From: Planctomycetota bacterium
GTDB lineage: Bacteria; Planctomycetota; UBA1135; UBA2386
Length of the DNA stretch: 64,000 nucleotides
Reading direction: 5' to 3'
Assembly (NCBI GenBank): GCA_016716265.1
Contig: JADJWQ010000006.1
Location: 682,001 to 746,000, forward strand
A model generated the notes under the pieces. That model saw only the letters and a list, made by a program, of their open reading frames with translations, had not been told where the DNA came from and ran no database searches. Both the position numbers and the translations under genes were made by a program. Below are positions 15,795 through 24,356 of this stretch, one piece after another. Every line of letters starts with the position of its first letter. Position 1 is the stretch's first letter.

Positions 15795-16910
15795 ATGACC
15801 TGGTTGCGCCGTGAGGACCTCGAGGACCGCGAGCTCCGCGAGCTGGGTCGGTACGCGGCGCTCAGCCGCGACGCGACCCGCCGGCTCGCCGAGCCGCGCG
15901 ACCCGCTGCGCACGACGTTCCAGCGGGACCGCGACCGCGTGATCCACTCGACGGCGTTCCGCCGCCTGCAGCACAAGACGCAGGTCGTCGCCGCCTACGA
16001 GGGCGATCACTACCGGTCGCGCATGACGCACTCGCTCGAGGTGTCGCAGCTCGCACGCTCCGTGGCGTGCTCGCTGCGACTCAACACGGACCTCGCGGAG
16101 GCGATCGCGCTCGCCCACGACCTCGGCCACCCGCCGTTCGGACACGTCGGCGAGGAGGCGCTGAACGAGCTGATGACCGACCATGGCGGCTTCCGTCACA
16201 ACGCGCAGGGCGCGCGGGTGGTCGACCTGCTCGAGGATCGCTACGGCCACGGCCACGGGCTCAATCTGACCGACGCGACGCGGCGCTCGCTGCTCAAGGG
16301 CAAGGTGCCGGACGGCTTCCCGATCGCGCCCGACCTCGCGGCCCGGCGCGCGGCGCCGGTGCCGGTCGAGGCCGCGGTCGTCGACCACTGCGACCGCATC
16401 GCCTACCTGTGCCACGATCTCGACGACGGCCTGCGGGCGCGGGTGTTCTCGCTCGACGAGGTCGCCGAGCTGCGCCTGTGGCAACGCGCGCGTGCGTGGC
16501 GACCGGACGCCGGCAGCGCCGCGACGATCAGCGCGATGATCTCGCTGCTGGTCCGCGACCTCGTCGAGGCAACCGTGCGACGCTGGGACGAGCACCCCGA
16601 CGCGACGGCTAGCGTGGCGCACGGCGACGACATGATCGTCGACAGCCAGGATCTGCTCGCGTTCCTGCGCGCGCGGTTCTACCGGTCGCGCCGGGTGCTG
16701 GCGGTGATGGAGCGCGGCCAGGAGCGGATCCGCGCGGCGTTCGGGTTCTACGTCGCGAACCCGGCGGAGCTGCCCGACGGCGCGCGGGCGCGGATCGCCG
16801 AAGAGGGCCTGCGGCGCACGGTCTGCGACCACGTCGCCGGCATGACCGACCGCTACCTGCTGCGGGTGGTGGAGGGGCTGCCGGACGGCAGCGGACCCGC
16901 GACGCTGTGA
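15795..16910 (+). CDS. dgt: deoxyguanosinetriphosphate triphosphohydrolase-like protein (dGTPase)
   Basis: The 371-residue HD-domain protein hydrolyses dNTPs to nucleosides and triphosphate. Near the N-terminus RTTFQRDRDRVIHSTAFRRLQHKTQV is the family signature. The metal-binding HD residues are in RMTHSLEVSQLAR and LAHDLGHPPFGHVGEEAL (about 77-120), with VVDHCDRIAYLCHDLDD near 200. GAGGAG 6 bases before the ATG at 15795 is a good ribosome-binding site. Length and motifs fit the type 2 dGTPase subfamily; the gene symbol is assigned by family only. Confidence 0.92.
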   Translation: MTWLRREDLEDRELRELGRYAALSRDATRRLAEPRDPLRTTFQRDRDRVIHSTAFRRLQHKTQVVAAYEGDHYRSRMTHSLEVSQLARSVACSLRLNTDLAEAIALAHDLGHPPFGHVGEEALNELMTDHGGFRHNAQGARVVDLLEDRYGHGHGLNLTDATRRSLLKGKVPDGFPIAPDLAARRAAPVPVEAAVVDHCDRIAYLCHDLDDGLRARVFSLDEVAELRLWQRARAWRPDAGSAATISAMISLLVRDLVEATVRRWDEHPDATASVAHGDDMIVDSQDLLAFLRARFYRSRRVLAVMERGQERIRAAFGFYVANPAELPDGARARIAEEGLRRTVCDHVAGMTDRYLLRVVEGLPDGSGPATL

Positions 16911-16934
16911 GCGGCGGCAGCTGGGAGATGCGGA

Positions 16935-18059
16935 TCAGTGGGCGTCGCCGGGGCGCTCGCCGAGCGGCGACTCGACCACGCCCGGCTCGGCGGGTGGCGC
17001 ATCGCCGAGCGGCCGTCGCACGGTTCGGAGCACGCGCACGACGGCGTCCGCGACGAGCTCGGCGGTGATCGTCGAGTTGTCCGCGTCGCGCCGGTACGAG
17101 CAGTAGTCGGGGGCCGTGCTGGCGATCTTCTCGCCGAGGCCGAACAGCTCGATCTCGGCCGCGGAAGTCGGCGCGAAGAACGCGACGGTCGGGACCTGGC
17201 GCGCGATCGCGATGTGCATGCCGAGGCTGTCACTCGTGACGAGCACGTCGCTCGCGTCGATCAGCGCGGCGAAGTCGAGCAGCTCGTTGTCGCAGCCGGT
17301 ATCGACCAGCCGCGGCCGCGTCGGCAATGCACGGACGCCCGCGACGATGAGTGCATTACGCTCTCGCTCGCTCGGCCCGCCGAGCAGGACGAAGGTCGGC
17401 TCGGCGGCGAGCACGGCCGCGAGGCGATCGACCAGCTCGACGACGCGCTCGACCGGCAGGGCTTTCGTCGGCCAGCGGCTGCCCGCGCCGGTGTTCAATG
17501 CGATGCGCGGCCGCCCACCGACCGCGAGCCGCGTCCGCGCCAGCGCGCACCGCATCGCCGGCAGCGGCAGCTCCGGCCGGCCCGGCTGCACGCCGAGCAT
17601 GCTCGCGAAGATCTCCGGGTGTGTGCGGCGGTTCGCGCGCTTGCGCGCGTCCGCCGCCTGCCGGCCGTCGCGCGCGATCAGCCCCATGCCGAACCAAGGC
17701 TCGACGTCCGGGGTGTAGGTGGGCAGCCCGCCGTCGTCGAGATGGCCGCCGATCAGATGCTCGCCGCCGATGCTGGAGGCGAGCCCGCACAGCAGCCGGT
17801 CTTCCTCGAAGGACAGCACGAGATCCCATCGCTGGGCGGCCAGCCGCACGCCGAGCGCGCGCACCGAGTCGGCGTCACCGAGCCGGACGGTCTCGACGCG
17901 GTCGACCAGCGGGTGGTGGGCGACGAGGTCGCGCGCCTCGACGGCCGTCACCCAGACGATCTCGGCCTGCGGATCCCGCGCGCGCAGCCCCGGCAGGATC
18001 GAGGTCGTGCGGAGCACGTCACCGAGGGCCGCGGTCTTGATCACCAGGATCCGGTTCAT
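16935..18059 (-). CDS. glycosyltransferase family 9 (heptosyltransferase-like)
   Basis: The 374-residue GT9 enzyme has the ADP-heptose transferase layout: N-terminal RILVIKTAALGDVLRTTSILP, a central ALNTGAGSRWPTKALPVE loop and the C-terminal VLVTSDSLGMHIAIARQVPTVAFF donor-binding stretch. It would add a heptose or related sugar to the LPS core on the cytoplasmic face. It is last in a five-gene leftward glycan cluster; its start overlaps the upstream stop by 4 bases. It is convergent with dgt (24-base gap). Confidence 0.88.
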   Translation of the reverse strand: MNRILVIKTAALGDVLRTTSILPGLRARDPQAEIVWVTAVEARDLVAHHPLVDRVETVRLGDADSVRALGVRLAAQRWDLVLSFEEDRLLCGLASSIGGEHLIGGHLDDGGLPTYTPDVEPWFGMGLIARDGRQAADARKRANRRTHPEIFASMLGVQPGRPELPLPAMRCALARTRLAVGGRPRIALNTGAGSRWPTKALPVERVVELVDRLAAVLAAEPTFVLLGGPSERERNALIVAGVRALPTRPRLVDTGCDNELLDFAALIDASDVLVTSDSLGMHIAIARQVPTVAFFAPTSAAEIELFGLGEKIASTAPDYCSYRRDADNSTITAELVADAVVRVLRTVRRPLGDAPPAEPGVVESPLGERPGDAH

Positions 18060-19198
18060 TCCGTCGCTCGCGCTCGCGCTGCCACCCGCGCGCCGTTCCG
18101 GCAGCTGTCGTCGAACAGGCGCTCGAACAACGCCTCGGTCGCCCGCGCCATCCTGGCCGCGGTGAACAGCTCACGGGTGCGCTGCTGGCCGGCACCGCCG
18201 ACCCGCAGCCGCATCCCTTCATCGGCAAGCAGCGTGGCCATCCTGTCCGCGAGCGACGCTGGATCCCCCGGCTGCACCAGGAAGCCCGTGACACCGTCCT
18301 CGACGAGTTCAGGCAGCCCGCCGACCGCGCTGACGACCAGCGGCAGCCCGGCTGCCGACGCCTCGAGGCACGCGTTGCTGAGGCCTTCGTGGTAGGAAGC
18401 CATGACCGACACGTCGCTGGCCGCGTGCAGGTCGCGGATCGGGCTGACCGCGCCGGGCAGCAGGATCCGATCCCCGAAGCCGACCCGCCGCGCCCGCTCC
18501 CGCAGCAGCTCGAGGTCCGAACCGCTCCCGGCGAGCACCAGGCAGGCGGTCGGGAAGCGCGTCGCGATCCGAGCGAATGCGTCGATCAACACGCGCTGTC
18601 CCTTGCGTGGGCGCAGCGTCGCCGCGCAGCTGACGACCAGCGCGCCGTCCGCGATCCCGAGTCGGCGGCGGGCATCCGTGCGTTCGTTGCGCGCGTCGAG
18701 CCACCGATCGACGTCGATCCCCTCGTGGATCAGCGACACGCGCTCGCGCCGCAGACCGGCCTCGAGAAGTCGACCGCGCACCGAGTCGCAATTCGCGATC
18801 ACGTGGTCGACCAGGTGGCGGTAGCGCCAGCCGCCGAACACGCCGCGCGCGATCGGATAGTCGATACGACGGGTCGCGACGCGCACCGGGATCGGCATGC
18901 CGGCCAGCGCCAGCCCACCCCACAGCGTCGAGCGGCCGCAGCCGAAATGGACGATCTCGGGCCGCAGCTCCGCGACGTGACGACGCAGGCGGATCGCGCC
19001 GGGGCCGAACCACGGGCGCCGCATGTTCGCGTGGCGCACGGGAACGCCGAGCCGCGCACAGGCCTCCGTGAAGCGCGCACCGGCCGGGACGACCACGTGA
19101 TTGTCGTGCCCGCGCGATTGCAGGAAGCGCAGCAGCTGCTCGAGCTGTGCCTCACCACCCGAGTAGCCGGTCTCCGCGAGGACGTGGACGATGCGCAT
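18056..19198 (-). CDS. glycosyltransferase family 4 (group 1)
   Basis: The 380-residue protein has the GT-B fold with a retaining GT4 signature. The N-terminal MRIVHVLAETGYSGGEAQL is the acceptor side; the donor-side motifs are ATLRPRKGQRVLIDA, LAGSGSDLELL and the E-x7-E region SYHEGLSNACLEASAAGLP. I choose the ATG at 19198 because GGAGG lies just upstream; an alternative ATG at 19216 overlaps the upstream stop (ATGA). It overlaps the GT9 gene by 4 bases. Confidence 0.9.
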   Translation of the reverse strand: MRIVHVLAETGYSGGEAQLEQLLRFLQSRGHDNHVVVPAGARFTEACARLGVPVRHANMRRPWFGPGAIRLRRHVAELRPEIVHFGCGRSTLWGGLALAGMPIPVRVATRRIDYPIARGVFGGWRYRHLVDHVIANCDSVRGRLLEAGLRRERVSLIHEGIDVDRWLDARNERTDARRRLGIADGALVVSCAATLRPRKGQRVLIDAFARIATRFPTACLVLAGSGSDLELLRERARRVGFGDRILLPGAVSPIRDLHAASDVSVMASYHEGLSNACLEASAAGLPLVVSAVGGLPELVEDGVTGFLVQPGDPASLADRMATLLADEGMRLRVGGAGQQRTRELFTAARMARATEALFERLFDDSCRNGARVAARARATE

Positions 19199-19212
19199 CG
19201 CGAGTCCTCCGC

Positions 19213-20550
19213 TCATCGCTCCGACCGCGTCGACCGCGCGTTCCCGGCCCAGCCGGCCCGGTCCGGCGACCACGCGTCGGGATCACGCCGGGGATCGTCG
19301 GTCACTTCGGGCGGCGCCGGCTCCGCCGCCCAGGGGCGCTCCAGGTAGGTCCCGGTCCGGAGCACGCGCAGGATCTCGGCGACGCGATCGACGAACCGAT
19401 GTCGACGCCGCACGAGGTCGAGCCCCGCTGCGGCGATCGCCGCGCGTTCGGCAGGCCGGTCCAGATACTCGGCGATCAGCTCGACGGCCTCCTCGCGGCC
19501 ATGGAACCAGACGAGGTGTTCACGGTCCCGGAACACCTCCTCGAGGCCCGGCACGTAGTGCGTGACGTGGAAGCCACCGCAGGCGAGCGTCAGCACGGTC
19601 CGGTTGCTGTAGTAGAGCGGCTCGTCATTGAACTCGTTCAGGCCCAGGACGACCCGGCTGCGCGCACACGCGCGCCGGTAGCCGCGCGGCCGCAATGGCC
19701 CACGCCACACCGTGTCCGATCCGGTCGCTCCGGTACGGCTCGCCCGCCAGGCTCGCCAGCCATTGCCGTGGATGCGGAGCCTGCCCACCTGCGGCACCCG
19801 TCGCCGCAGGTCGGCGGCGACCCGCACGAGCTCCTCGCCGCGCCGCCCGTCGCGGCCGGGTCCACCGATGAACACGACGTCCAGGCTCGGCTCCGCGACG
19901 AGCGCGGCGTCGCGCTGCGGGCTCCGAACAGCGGGATGGTGGTCGCTCGGCGCGAACGCCTCGAGCATCGGGACGAGCCGCTCGACGCCGGCGTCGCGCA
20001 ATCGCGAGAACCGCGACGGCGCCGTCATGAATACGACGTCGCTGCCGCCGAGCGACTCCAGCTGGCGAGGGTCGTCCCCGACGAGCGGCTGATCGACCCA
20101 CTGCGCGATCACCTGATCGCCGCGGATCTCCCGCAGCAGCTCGAGCGGCAGGTCCGGGTGGACCGCGAACACCAGCTCGGGCCGCCAGCGCGCCAGCAGC
20201 CGCCGACAGTGGGCGAGCGCCAGCCGCCGCCCGAAGCGCCGCCGCAGCCTCGCGAAGTTCACCCAGCGCGCATCGGCGCCGTGCCGCCGGAACGCCTCGA
20301 CGAAGCCGCGCGTCGCGCGCGTCCGGGACCGGCTCTTGCCGAAGAACAGCACGCGCGCCGGAGCGTCACCGAGCGAACGGAAGCCGTCGGCGAGCGGCGT
20401 GCGCAGCGGCACCGCGGCGTCGACCGACACCGCGGCGTCCGGCCCCGCAGCGACGGTCGACGCGGACCGCTGCCCGTCGTCCCCCGCGGGTTCGGCCTCG
20501 GCACCGGGTGGCCGGGCCTGGCGTCGGGTGGTGCCTGCCGGGTGCGTCAT
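19213..20550 (-). CDS. glycosyltransferase, CgeB-like (GT1 family protein)
   Basis: The 445-residue protein has a variable 60-residue N-terminus, then a GT-B-like body with VLFFGKSRSRTRATRGFVEAF and, near 195-245, VVFMTAPS and LDVVFIGGPG. The C-terminal block has VVLGLNEFNDEPLYYSNR and LACGGFHVTHYVPGLEEVF, matching the DUF3880/CgeB-type glycosyltransferase C-domain, where GGF and a downstream Glu contact the donor sugar. The acceptor is unknown; neighbours point to LPS or other surface glycan. Translationally coupled to the downstream GT4 gene. Confidence 0.78.
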   Translation of the reverse strand: MTHPAGTTRRQARPPGAEAEPAGDDGQRSASTVAAGPDAAVSVDAAVPLRTPLADGFRSLGDAPARVLFFGKSRSRTRATRGFVEAFRRHGADARWVNFARLRRRFGRRLALAHCRRLLARWRPELVFAVHPDLPLELLREIRGDQVIAQWVDQPLVGDDPRQLESLGGSDVVFMTAPSRFSRLRDAGVERLVPMLEAFAPSDHHPAVRSPQRDAALVAEPSLDVVFIGGPGRDGRRGEELVRVAADLRRRVPQVGRLRIHGNGWRAWRASRTGATGSDTVWRGPLRPRGYRRACARSRVVLGLNEFNDEPLYYSNRTVLTLACGGFHVTHYVPGLEEVFRDREHLVWFHGREEAVELIAEYLDRPAERAAIAAAGLDLVRRRHRFVDRVAEILRVLRTGTYLERPWAAEPAPPEVTDDPRRDPDAWSPDRAGWAGNARSTRSER

Positions 20551-20704
20551 CGGAAGCTGCGTCGAGGAGGAGCGGCCAGGCCGCGGCGACGGTCCGCAGC
20601 TGCCCGTCGGGCGGACAGCTTACATCGCGCGCCTGGGAAACTCCCCAGCCGAACGCCAGGGCCGCGCCGCTTCCAACGCGCGCCGCGAGCGGCTGAGCGC
20701 CGCG

Positions 20705-21754
20705 TCACGCGTCCGCGCGCAGGCCCCGCCACGCGCGGAACGCGGCGCGCAACGCGGGTCGCGCGCGCTCCAGCTCCTGCGGCTCGACGCCCGGGGCGAG
20801 GCACACGCGGTCCTCCCCCGGTAGCCACGGCGCTGCCCTGAACAGCGCCGCGAGCAGCGGTCGCGCGCCGGACAGGATCTCCCGGGCGCGATCGCCGATC
20901 CACAGCTCGCGCCCCGCGCGCCCGACCGGTCGCTCCGCGCCGAGCGCCGCCCCGGCCGCACGCCGGACGAACCAGGTGCCGCGCACGTCGCGGCGGACGA
21001 CGAACTCGGTGCTGGTGGTCAGACATCGGCGCACGCGCCGCCGCAGGTCACGGCGCTGTTCGCGACCGATACGTCGCTGCACGGCGCCGCGGTCCGAGGC
21101 ATCGACGAGTCCGGCGGCGACGACGGCCTCGACGTCGCAGGGCATCCCGGCCGGGAGCGTCGCGAGCAGCTTGACCGCCATGCGGATCCGGTCCGCGCGC
21201 GTCACCGCGCCGTCGCTGCGGCGGGCGGACTGCAGATCGACCACGCCGAGCCGCCCGTCGCGCAGGCACAGCACGTTGTCGAGATGCAGATCGGTGTGCA
21301 CGAAGCCGTGCCGCGCGAGCTCGGTGGCGACGCGCGCCGCGGCGAGCACGTCCGGGCTCCGCTCCGGATCGACCGGCAGACCGGCCGTCACCAACACGGA
21401 CAGGTGAGGGCGCCCTCGCCGGCGCTCGGCGACGACCGCGAGCACCTCCGGCGCGACGACGGACGGCACCGCGGCCGCGACGCCGCGCAGCATCCGCGCC
21501 TCGTGCTCGGCCGGCAGCGGGCGATGCACGTAGCGGAGCCGGTCCTTCGGCCGCGGGAAGGTCATCCACTTGACGAACGCGACCCGGCCGTCGCGCAGCG
21601 GCCCGCGCCCGACGCGCCGCACGAGGCGCTCGGCGATCGGCGTGACGCCGGCCGGACACCGGCTCGGGTCCGCGCGCAGCTCCGCGATCCAGCGGGCGAC
21701 GTGGTCGTCGACGCCGGCCGGGACGCGCGGATCGATCGCATCGCGGTCGGTCAC
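20705..21754 (-). CDS. lipopolysaccharide-kinase-like protein (Kdo/WaaP superfamily)
   Basis: The 349-residue protein has a small-molecule kinase core like WaaP/RfaP and InaA: VAFVKWM holds the ATP-binding Lys near residue 60; GFVHTDLHLDNVL near 160 is the HxDxxxxN catalytic loop; LGVVDLQSARR carries the Mg2+ Asp. Such enzymes phosphorylate sugars of the LPS core. The GTG start at 21754 overlaps the upstream glycosyltransferase stop (GTGA, 21751-21754), placing it inside the glycan operon. One of three such kinases in this window. Confidence 0.82.
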   Translation of the reverse strand: MTDRDAIDPRVPAGVDDHVARWIAELRADPSRCPAGVTPIAERLVRRVGRGPLRDGRVAFVKWMTFPRPKDRLRYVHRPLPAEHEARMLRGVAAAVPSVVAPEVLAVVAERRRGRPHLSVLVTAGLPVDPERSPDVLAAARVATELARHGFVHTDLHLDNVLCLRDGRLGVVDLQSARRSDGAVTRADRIRMAVKLLATLPAGMPCDVEAVVAAGLVDASDRGAVQRRIGREQRRDLRRRVRRCLTTSTEFVVRRDVRGTWFVRRAAGAALGAERPVGRAGRELWIGDRAREILSGARPLLAALFRAAPWLPGEDRVCLAPGVEPQELERARPALRAAFRAWRGLRADA

Positions 21755-22965
21755 GGCGCGACCTCCGAGGCGTCGGTGGCGCGCAGCTCGGCGTAGAACG
21801 CCGCGAGCCGGCGGGCCGCGCGCTCCGGGTCCATCGGCCCGGCCGCGCGCGCGGCCGCCGCGCGCCCCAGCCGCGCGCGGAGCTCCGCGTCGTCGCACAG
21901 CGCGATCAGCGCCTCGGCGAGGGTCTCCGCACGCTCCTCGCAGGCGAGGCCCGCCGGCCCGAGGTCGGCGAGCTGCGGGTGCGGCGCGACGAGGTCGGGC
22001 AGCATGCCACGCCGCGTGGTGACGACCGGCACGCCGAGCGCCATCACCTCGCGGACCGCGCGACAGGTACCGTCGCTGCCGGGCACCAGGAACAGGAACG
22101 CGTCGAGGCTCCGCAGCGCGCGCGAGTAGTCGGGCTCCATCAGGTAGCCCGGCAGCACGACCGCGGTCGCGAGCCCGCGCGCCGCGACCGGCTCGAGCAC
22201 GAGGCGCTCGACGTCACGGCGGTTGCCGCGACCGAGCAGCACGAAGCGGGTCCGCGGGCGCTCGGCCACCACTCGCGCGGCGACCTCCCACAGCAGCTCG
22301 AAGCGACGGTGCGGCTGTACCCGCGCGGTGATGCCGACGACGAAGTCGGTCGCCGTCAGCCCGAGCTCGCGGCGCAGGTCCTGCCCCCGAGCCGGGCGCT
22401 CGCGCTCGGTCGGCGGCTCCTGGACCAGCACGCGCGGCAGGCCGCCGCGGCCGAACCGCTGTGCGACGCCGTGGCCGCAGCGCGCGGACGGCGCGACGAC
22501 GCCGTCGGTGCGCGCGAACGCCAACCGCGCACGCCAGTCCGACCGCGGCGGCTCGGGGTCGTAGAGGCTGCGCACCAGCAGCGGGCGGCCGGTCCGGCGC
22601 GGCCCGACCGCGAGCGCGGCGGTCAGGTGGTCGCCGAGCAGATGCGTGTGCACGACGTCGAACCGCTCGCGCTGCAGCAACGCCCGCAGCCGGCGCGCGT
22701 CGCGCAGCACGGTCGCCGGGTGGAAGTGCTTGCGCAGCGCGAGCCCGGCGACGACCGGCAGACGCGCGTTCCACAGCTCGAGCGCCATGCGGTGCACGCC
22801 GCCCCGGTGCACGAAGCCGGCCTGTGCGAACACGACGTCGAGGCCGAGCCGCCGCAGCCACGCCGCACTGCGGATCGCGGGATCCGCAGGCCCGGTCCAC
22901 TTGTAGTTCGCGAACAGGTGCAGCACGCGCAGCGCCGCAGGCGTGGCGGAGCGGGGCTCACTCAC
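21751..22965 (-). CDS. glycosyltransferase family 4-like
   Basis: The 404-residue protein begins at a GTG at 22965 with a GGAGGG ribosome-binding site 7 bases upstream. The acceptor half has LRVLHLFANYKWTGPADPAIRSA and FDVVHTHLLGDHLTA. The donor half has ITARVQPHRRFELLWE, FVLLGRGNRRDVERL, LPGYLMEPDYSRALRSLDAFLFLVPGSDGTCRAVREVMALGVPVV, as in GT4 enzymes. It heads the five-gene leftward cluster 22965-16935. The frame stays open to 24273, but that part is antisense to mazG. Confidence 0.88.
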   Translation of the reverse strand: MSEPRSATPAALRVLHLFANYKWTGPADPAIRSAAWLRRLGLDVVFAQAGFVHRGGVHRMALELWNARLPVVAGLALRKHFHPATVLRDARRLRALLQRERFDVVHTHLLGDHLTAALAVGPRRTGRPLLVRSLYDPEPPRSDWRARLAFARTDGVVAPSARCGHGVAQRFGRGGLPRVLVQEPPTERERPARGQDLRRELGLTATDFVVGITARVQPHRRFELLWEVAARVVAERPRTRFVLLGRGNRRDVERLVLEPVAARGLATAVVLPGYLMEPDYSRALRSLDAFLFLVPGSDGTCRAVREVMALGVPVVTTRRGMLPDLVAPHPQLADLGPAGLACEERAETLAEALIALCDDAELRARLGRAAAARAAGPMDPERAARRLAAFYAELRATDASEVAP

Positions 22966-23244
22966 GCGCGGCCCTCCGTGAGGGTCGATCGCTCGCGGGC
23001 GGGAAACCCGCATCCGCGCGGTCTCGCGACGGCGAGGAACGGGCCGCAATGGGCCATGGCGCCCGTCGTGCGCTTGCGATCGGAGGTCACGGGATCGGCT
23101 GCGGCGCCGCCGGGCCGCCGCGCGGCGCATCATCGCCCGGCCTCGCCGCCCAGGCAAACACGCGTGCGCGCCAGGCCGCGCGGGTGCTCCGCCGGGCGAC
23201 GCGGCCTCGCGCGGCGCGGGCGCCCGCCCGATGATCGGCGCGCC

Positions 23245-24051
23245 ATGACGCTCCCGCCCGATCCGGCGCGCCGCCGCCGCACGCTCGACGCCCTCGACCG
23301 CCTGCTCGACGTCGTCGCGCGCCTGCGCGCGCCGGATGGCTGCCCCTGGGACCGCGAGCAGTCGGAGCGCACGATGGCGCCGCACCTGCTCGAGGAGACC
23401 TACGAGGCGCTCGACGCGATCGAGCGCGGCGCACCCGCCGGCGTCCGCGAGGAGCTCGGCGACGTGCTGATGAACGTGTTGATGATCGCCCAGATCGCGT
23501 CGGAGACCGACCGCTTCGACACCGGCGACGTCGCCGCGACGATCGCGGACAAGCTGGTCCGGCGGCACCCGCACGTGTTCGGCGACACCGTGGCGCACAG
23601 CCCCGCCGAGGTGCTCGCCAACTGGGAGCAGATCAAGCGCCGCGAGGGCGGCGCTGCGCCGCGCAGCGCGCTCGACGGCGTGCCGCCCGCGCTGCCGGCG
23701 CTGCTGCGCGCGTGCCGCGTCGGCGAGAAGGCCGCGCGCGTCGGCTTCGACTGGCCGGACCGCGACGGCCCGCGCCGCAAGGTCGACGAGGAGCTCGCCG
23801 AGCTCGACGCTGCGCTGGCCGAAGGCGACGCCGAGGCCGCCGGTCGTGAGCTCGGCGACGTGCTGTTCAGCCTGTGCAACCTCGCGCGCCATCACGGCCT
23901 CGAACCCGAAACCGCGCTGCGCGCGACGATCGAACGCTTCAGCCGCCGCTTCCGCGCCGTCGAGGCGGAGCTCGGCGAGCGCCTGCCGGGCGCCAGCCTC
24001 GCCGAGCTCGAGGACGCCTGGCAGCGCGCGAAGCGCAGCACGGCGACCTGA
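23245..24051 (+). CDS. mazG: nucleoside triphosphate pyrophosphohydrolase MazG
   Basis: The 268-residue protein has the two-domain length of MazG, which hydrolyses NTPs to NMP and pyrophosphate for house-cleaning. The first half has the CPWDREQSERTMAPHLLEETYE signature, with metal-binding Glu residues in EExxE form, and EELGDVLMNVLM. The second half repeats the motif as KVDEELAELDAAL...ELGDVLFSLCNLAR. The ATG at 23245 agrees with the family N-terminus; the very long upstream frame (to 21979) is antisense to the glycosyltransferase gene and ignored. Confidence 0.95.
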   Translation: MTLPPDPARRRRTLDALDRLLDVVARLRAPDGCPWDREQSERTMAPHLLEETYEALDAIERGAPAGVREELGDVLMNVLMIAQIASETDRFDTGDVAATIADKLVRRHPHVFGDTVAHSPAEVLANWEQIKRREGGAAPRSALDGVPPALPALLRACRVGEKAARVGFDWPDRDGPRRKVDEELAELDAALAEGDAEAAGRELGDVLFSLCNLARHHGLEPETALRATIERFSRRFRAVEAELGERLPGASLAELEDAWQRAKRSTAT

Positions 24052-24096
24052 GCGGCGGGCGCGCGGACCGGCGCGGCACCGCGGCGGCGACGGCCC

Positions 24097-24134
24097 GCCG
24101 TCGGCCCGCCGACGGACGTCGTCGGGCCGACGGC
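24097..24134 (+). terminator. strong hairpin after mazG
   Basis: Bases 24097-24108 and 24123-24134 form 12 perfect GC-rich pairs around a 14-base loop, 46 bases past the mazG stop. There is no T-run; it could be a factor-dependent terminator or a 3'-end stabiliser. Confidence 0.45.
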
Positions 24135-24200
24135 CGCCGCTCCGCCAGAACCTCCCCCCGCTCCGGTTGGACGACCACAAGACCATGCGAACGGTCGAGT

Positions 24201-24338
24201 TACAGAATCCATGACCAGTCGACCCGGGCGTGGTCCGACGCTTGCTCCTGCCGGGCCGGTGGAAAGAATGCAACGGGCCTAGAGCCCTGTGGCAGGGAAC
24301 GACCCGGGGGGGCCCTCGGCCCTCCCGGGTTTCTTTTT
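24201..24338 (+). ncRNA. candidate structured small RNA of unknown class
   Basis: Between mazG and its convergent neighbour, a self-contained fold precedes a textbook terminator: 24246-24252 pairs with 24291-24298 (about 7 bp), enclosing 24254-24260 paired with 24273-24279 (six pairs, one G-G mismatch) and a GGGC/GCCC hairpin. The octamer GACCCGGG at 24220-24227 repeats the 5' arm of the terminator at 24301-24308. Since no plus-strand gene follows, it is unlikely to be an attenuator. I compared it by eye with SRP, 6S, RNase P, tmRNA and common riboswitch signatures and found none. The 5' end is a guess. Confidence 0.4.
24302..24338 (+). terminator. strong intrinsic terminator
   Basis: Bases 24302-24312 pair with 24320-24330 (11 bp, one G-T) around a 7-base loop, followed by TTCTTTTT (24331-24338). 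It acts rightward only and lies 250 bases past mazG, which suggests it ends a separate short transcript. Confidence 0.92.
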
Positions 24339-24356
24339 GGCCGCAGCGATCGCGGC

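Larger units (their letters stand above)
24052..24356. other. intergenic region with stable hairpins and an RNA candidate
   Basis: This 305-base gap lies between convergent mazG and apbE. It has a 12-bp hairpin (24097-24108/24123-24134) shortly after the mazG stop, then the structured candidate and terminator listed separately. No protein frame is credible. Confidence 0.6.

Noticed and set aside
24201..24300. Reading the mazG-apbE RNA candidate as SRP RNA.
   Set aside because: The invariant GGAAGG...AGCAGCC apical loop and symmetric internal loop of bacterial SRP RNA are not present.
24202..24338. Terminator/antiterminator switch (duplicate GACCCGGG) acting as a riboswitch.
   Set aside because: The next gene in that direction, apbE, is on the opposite strand, so there is nothing to control downstream.
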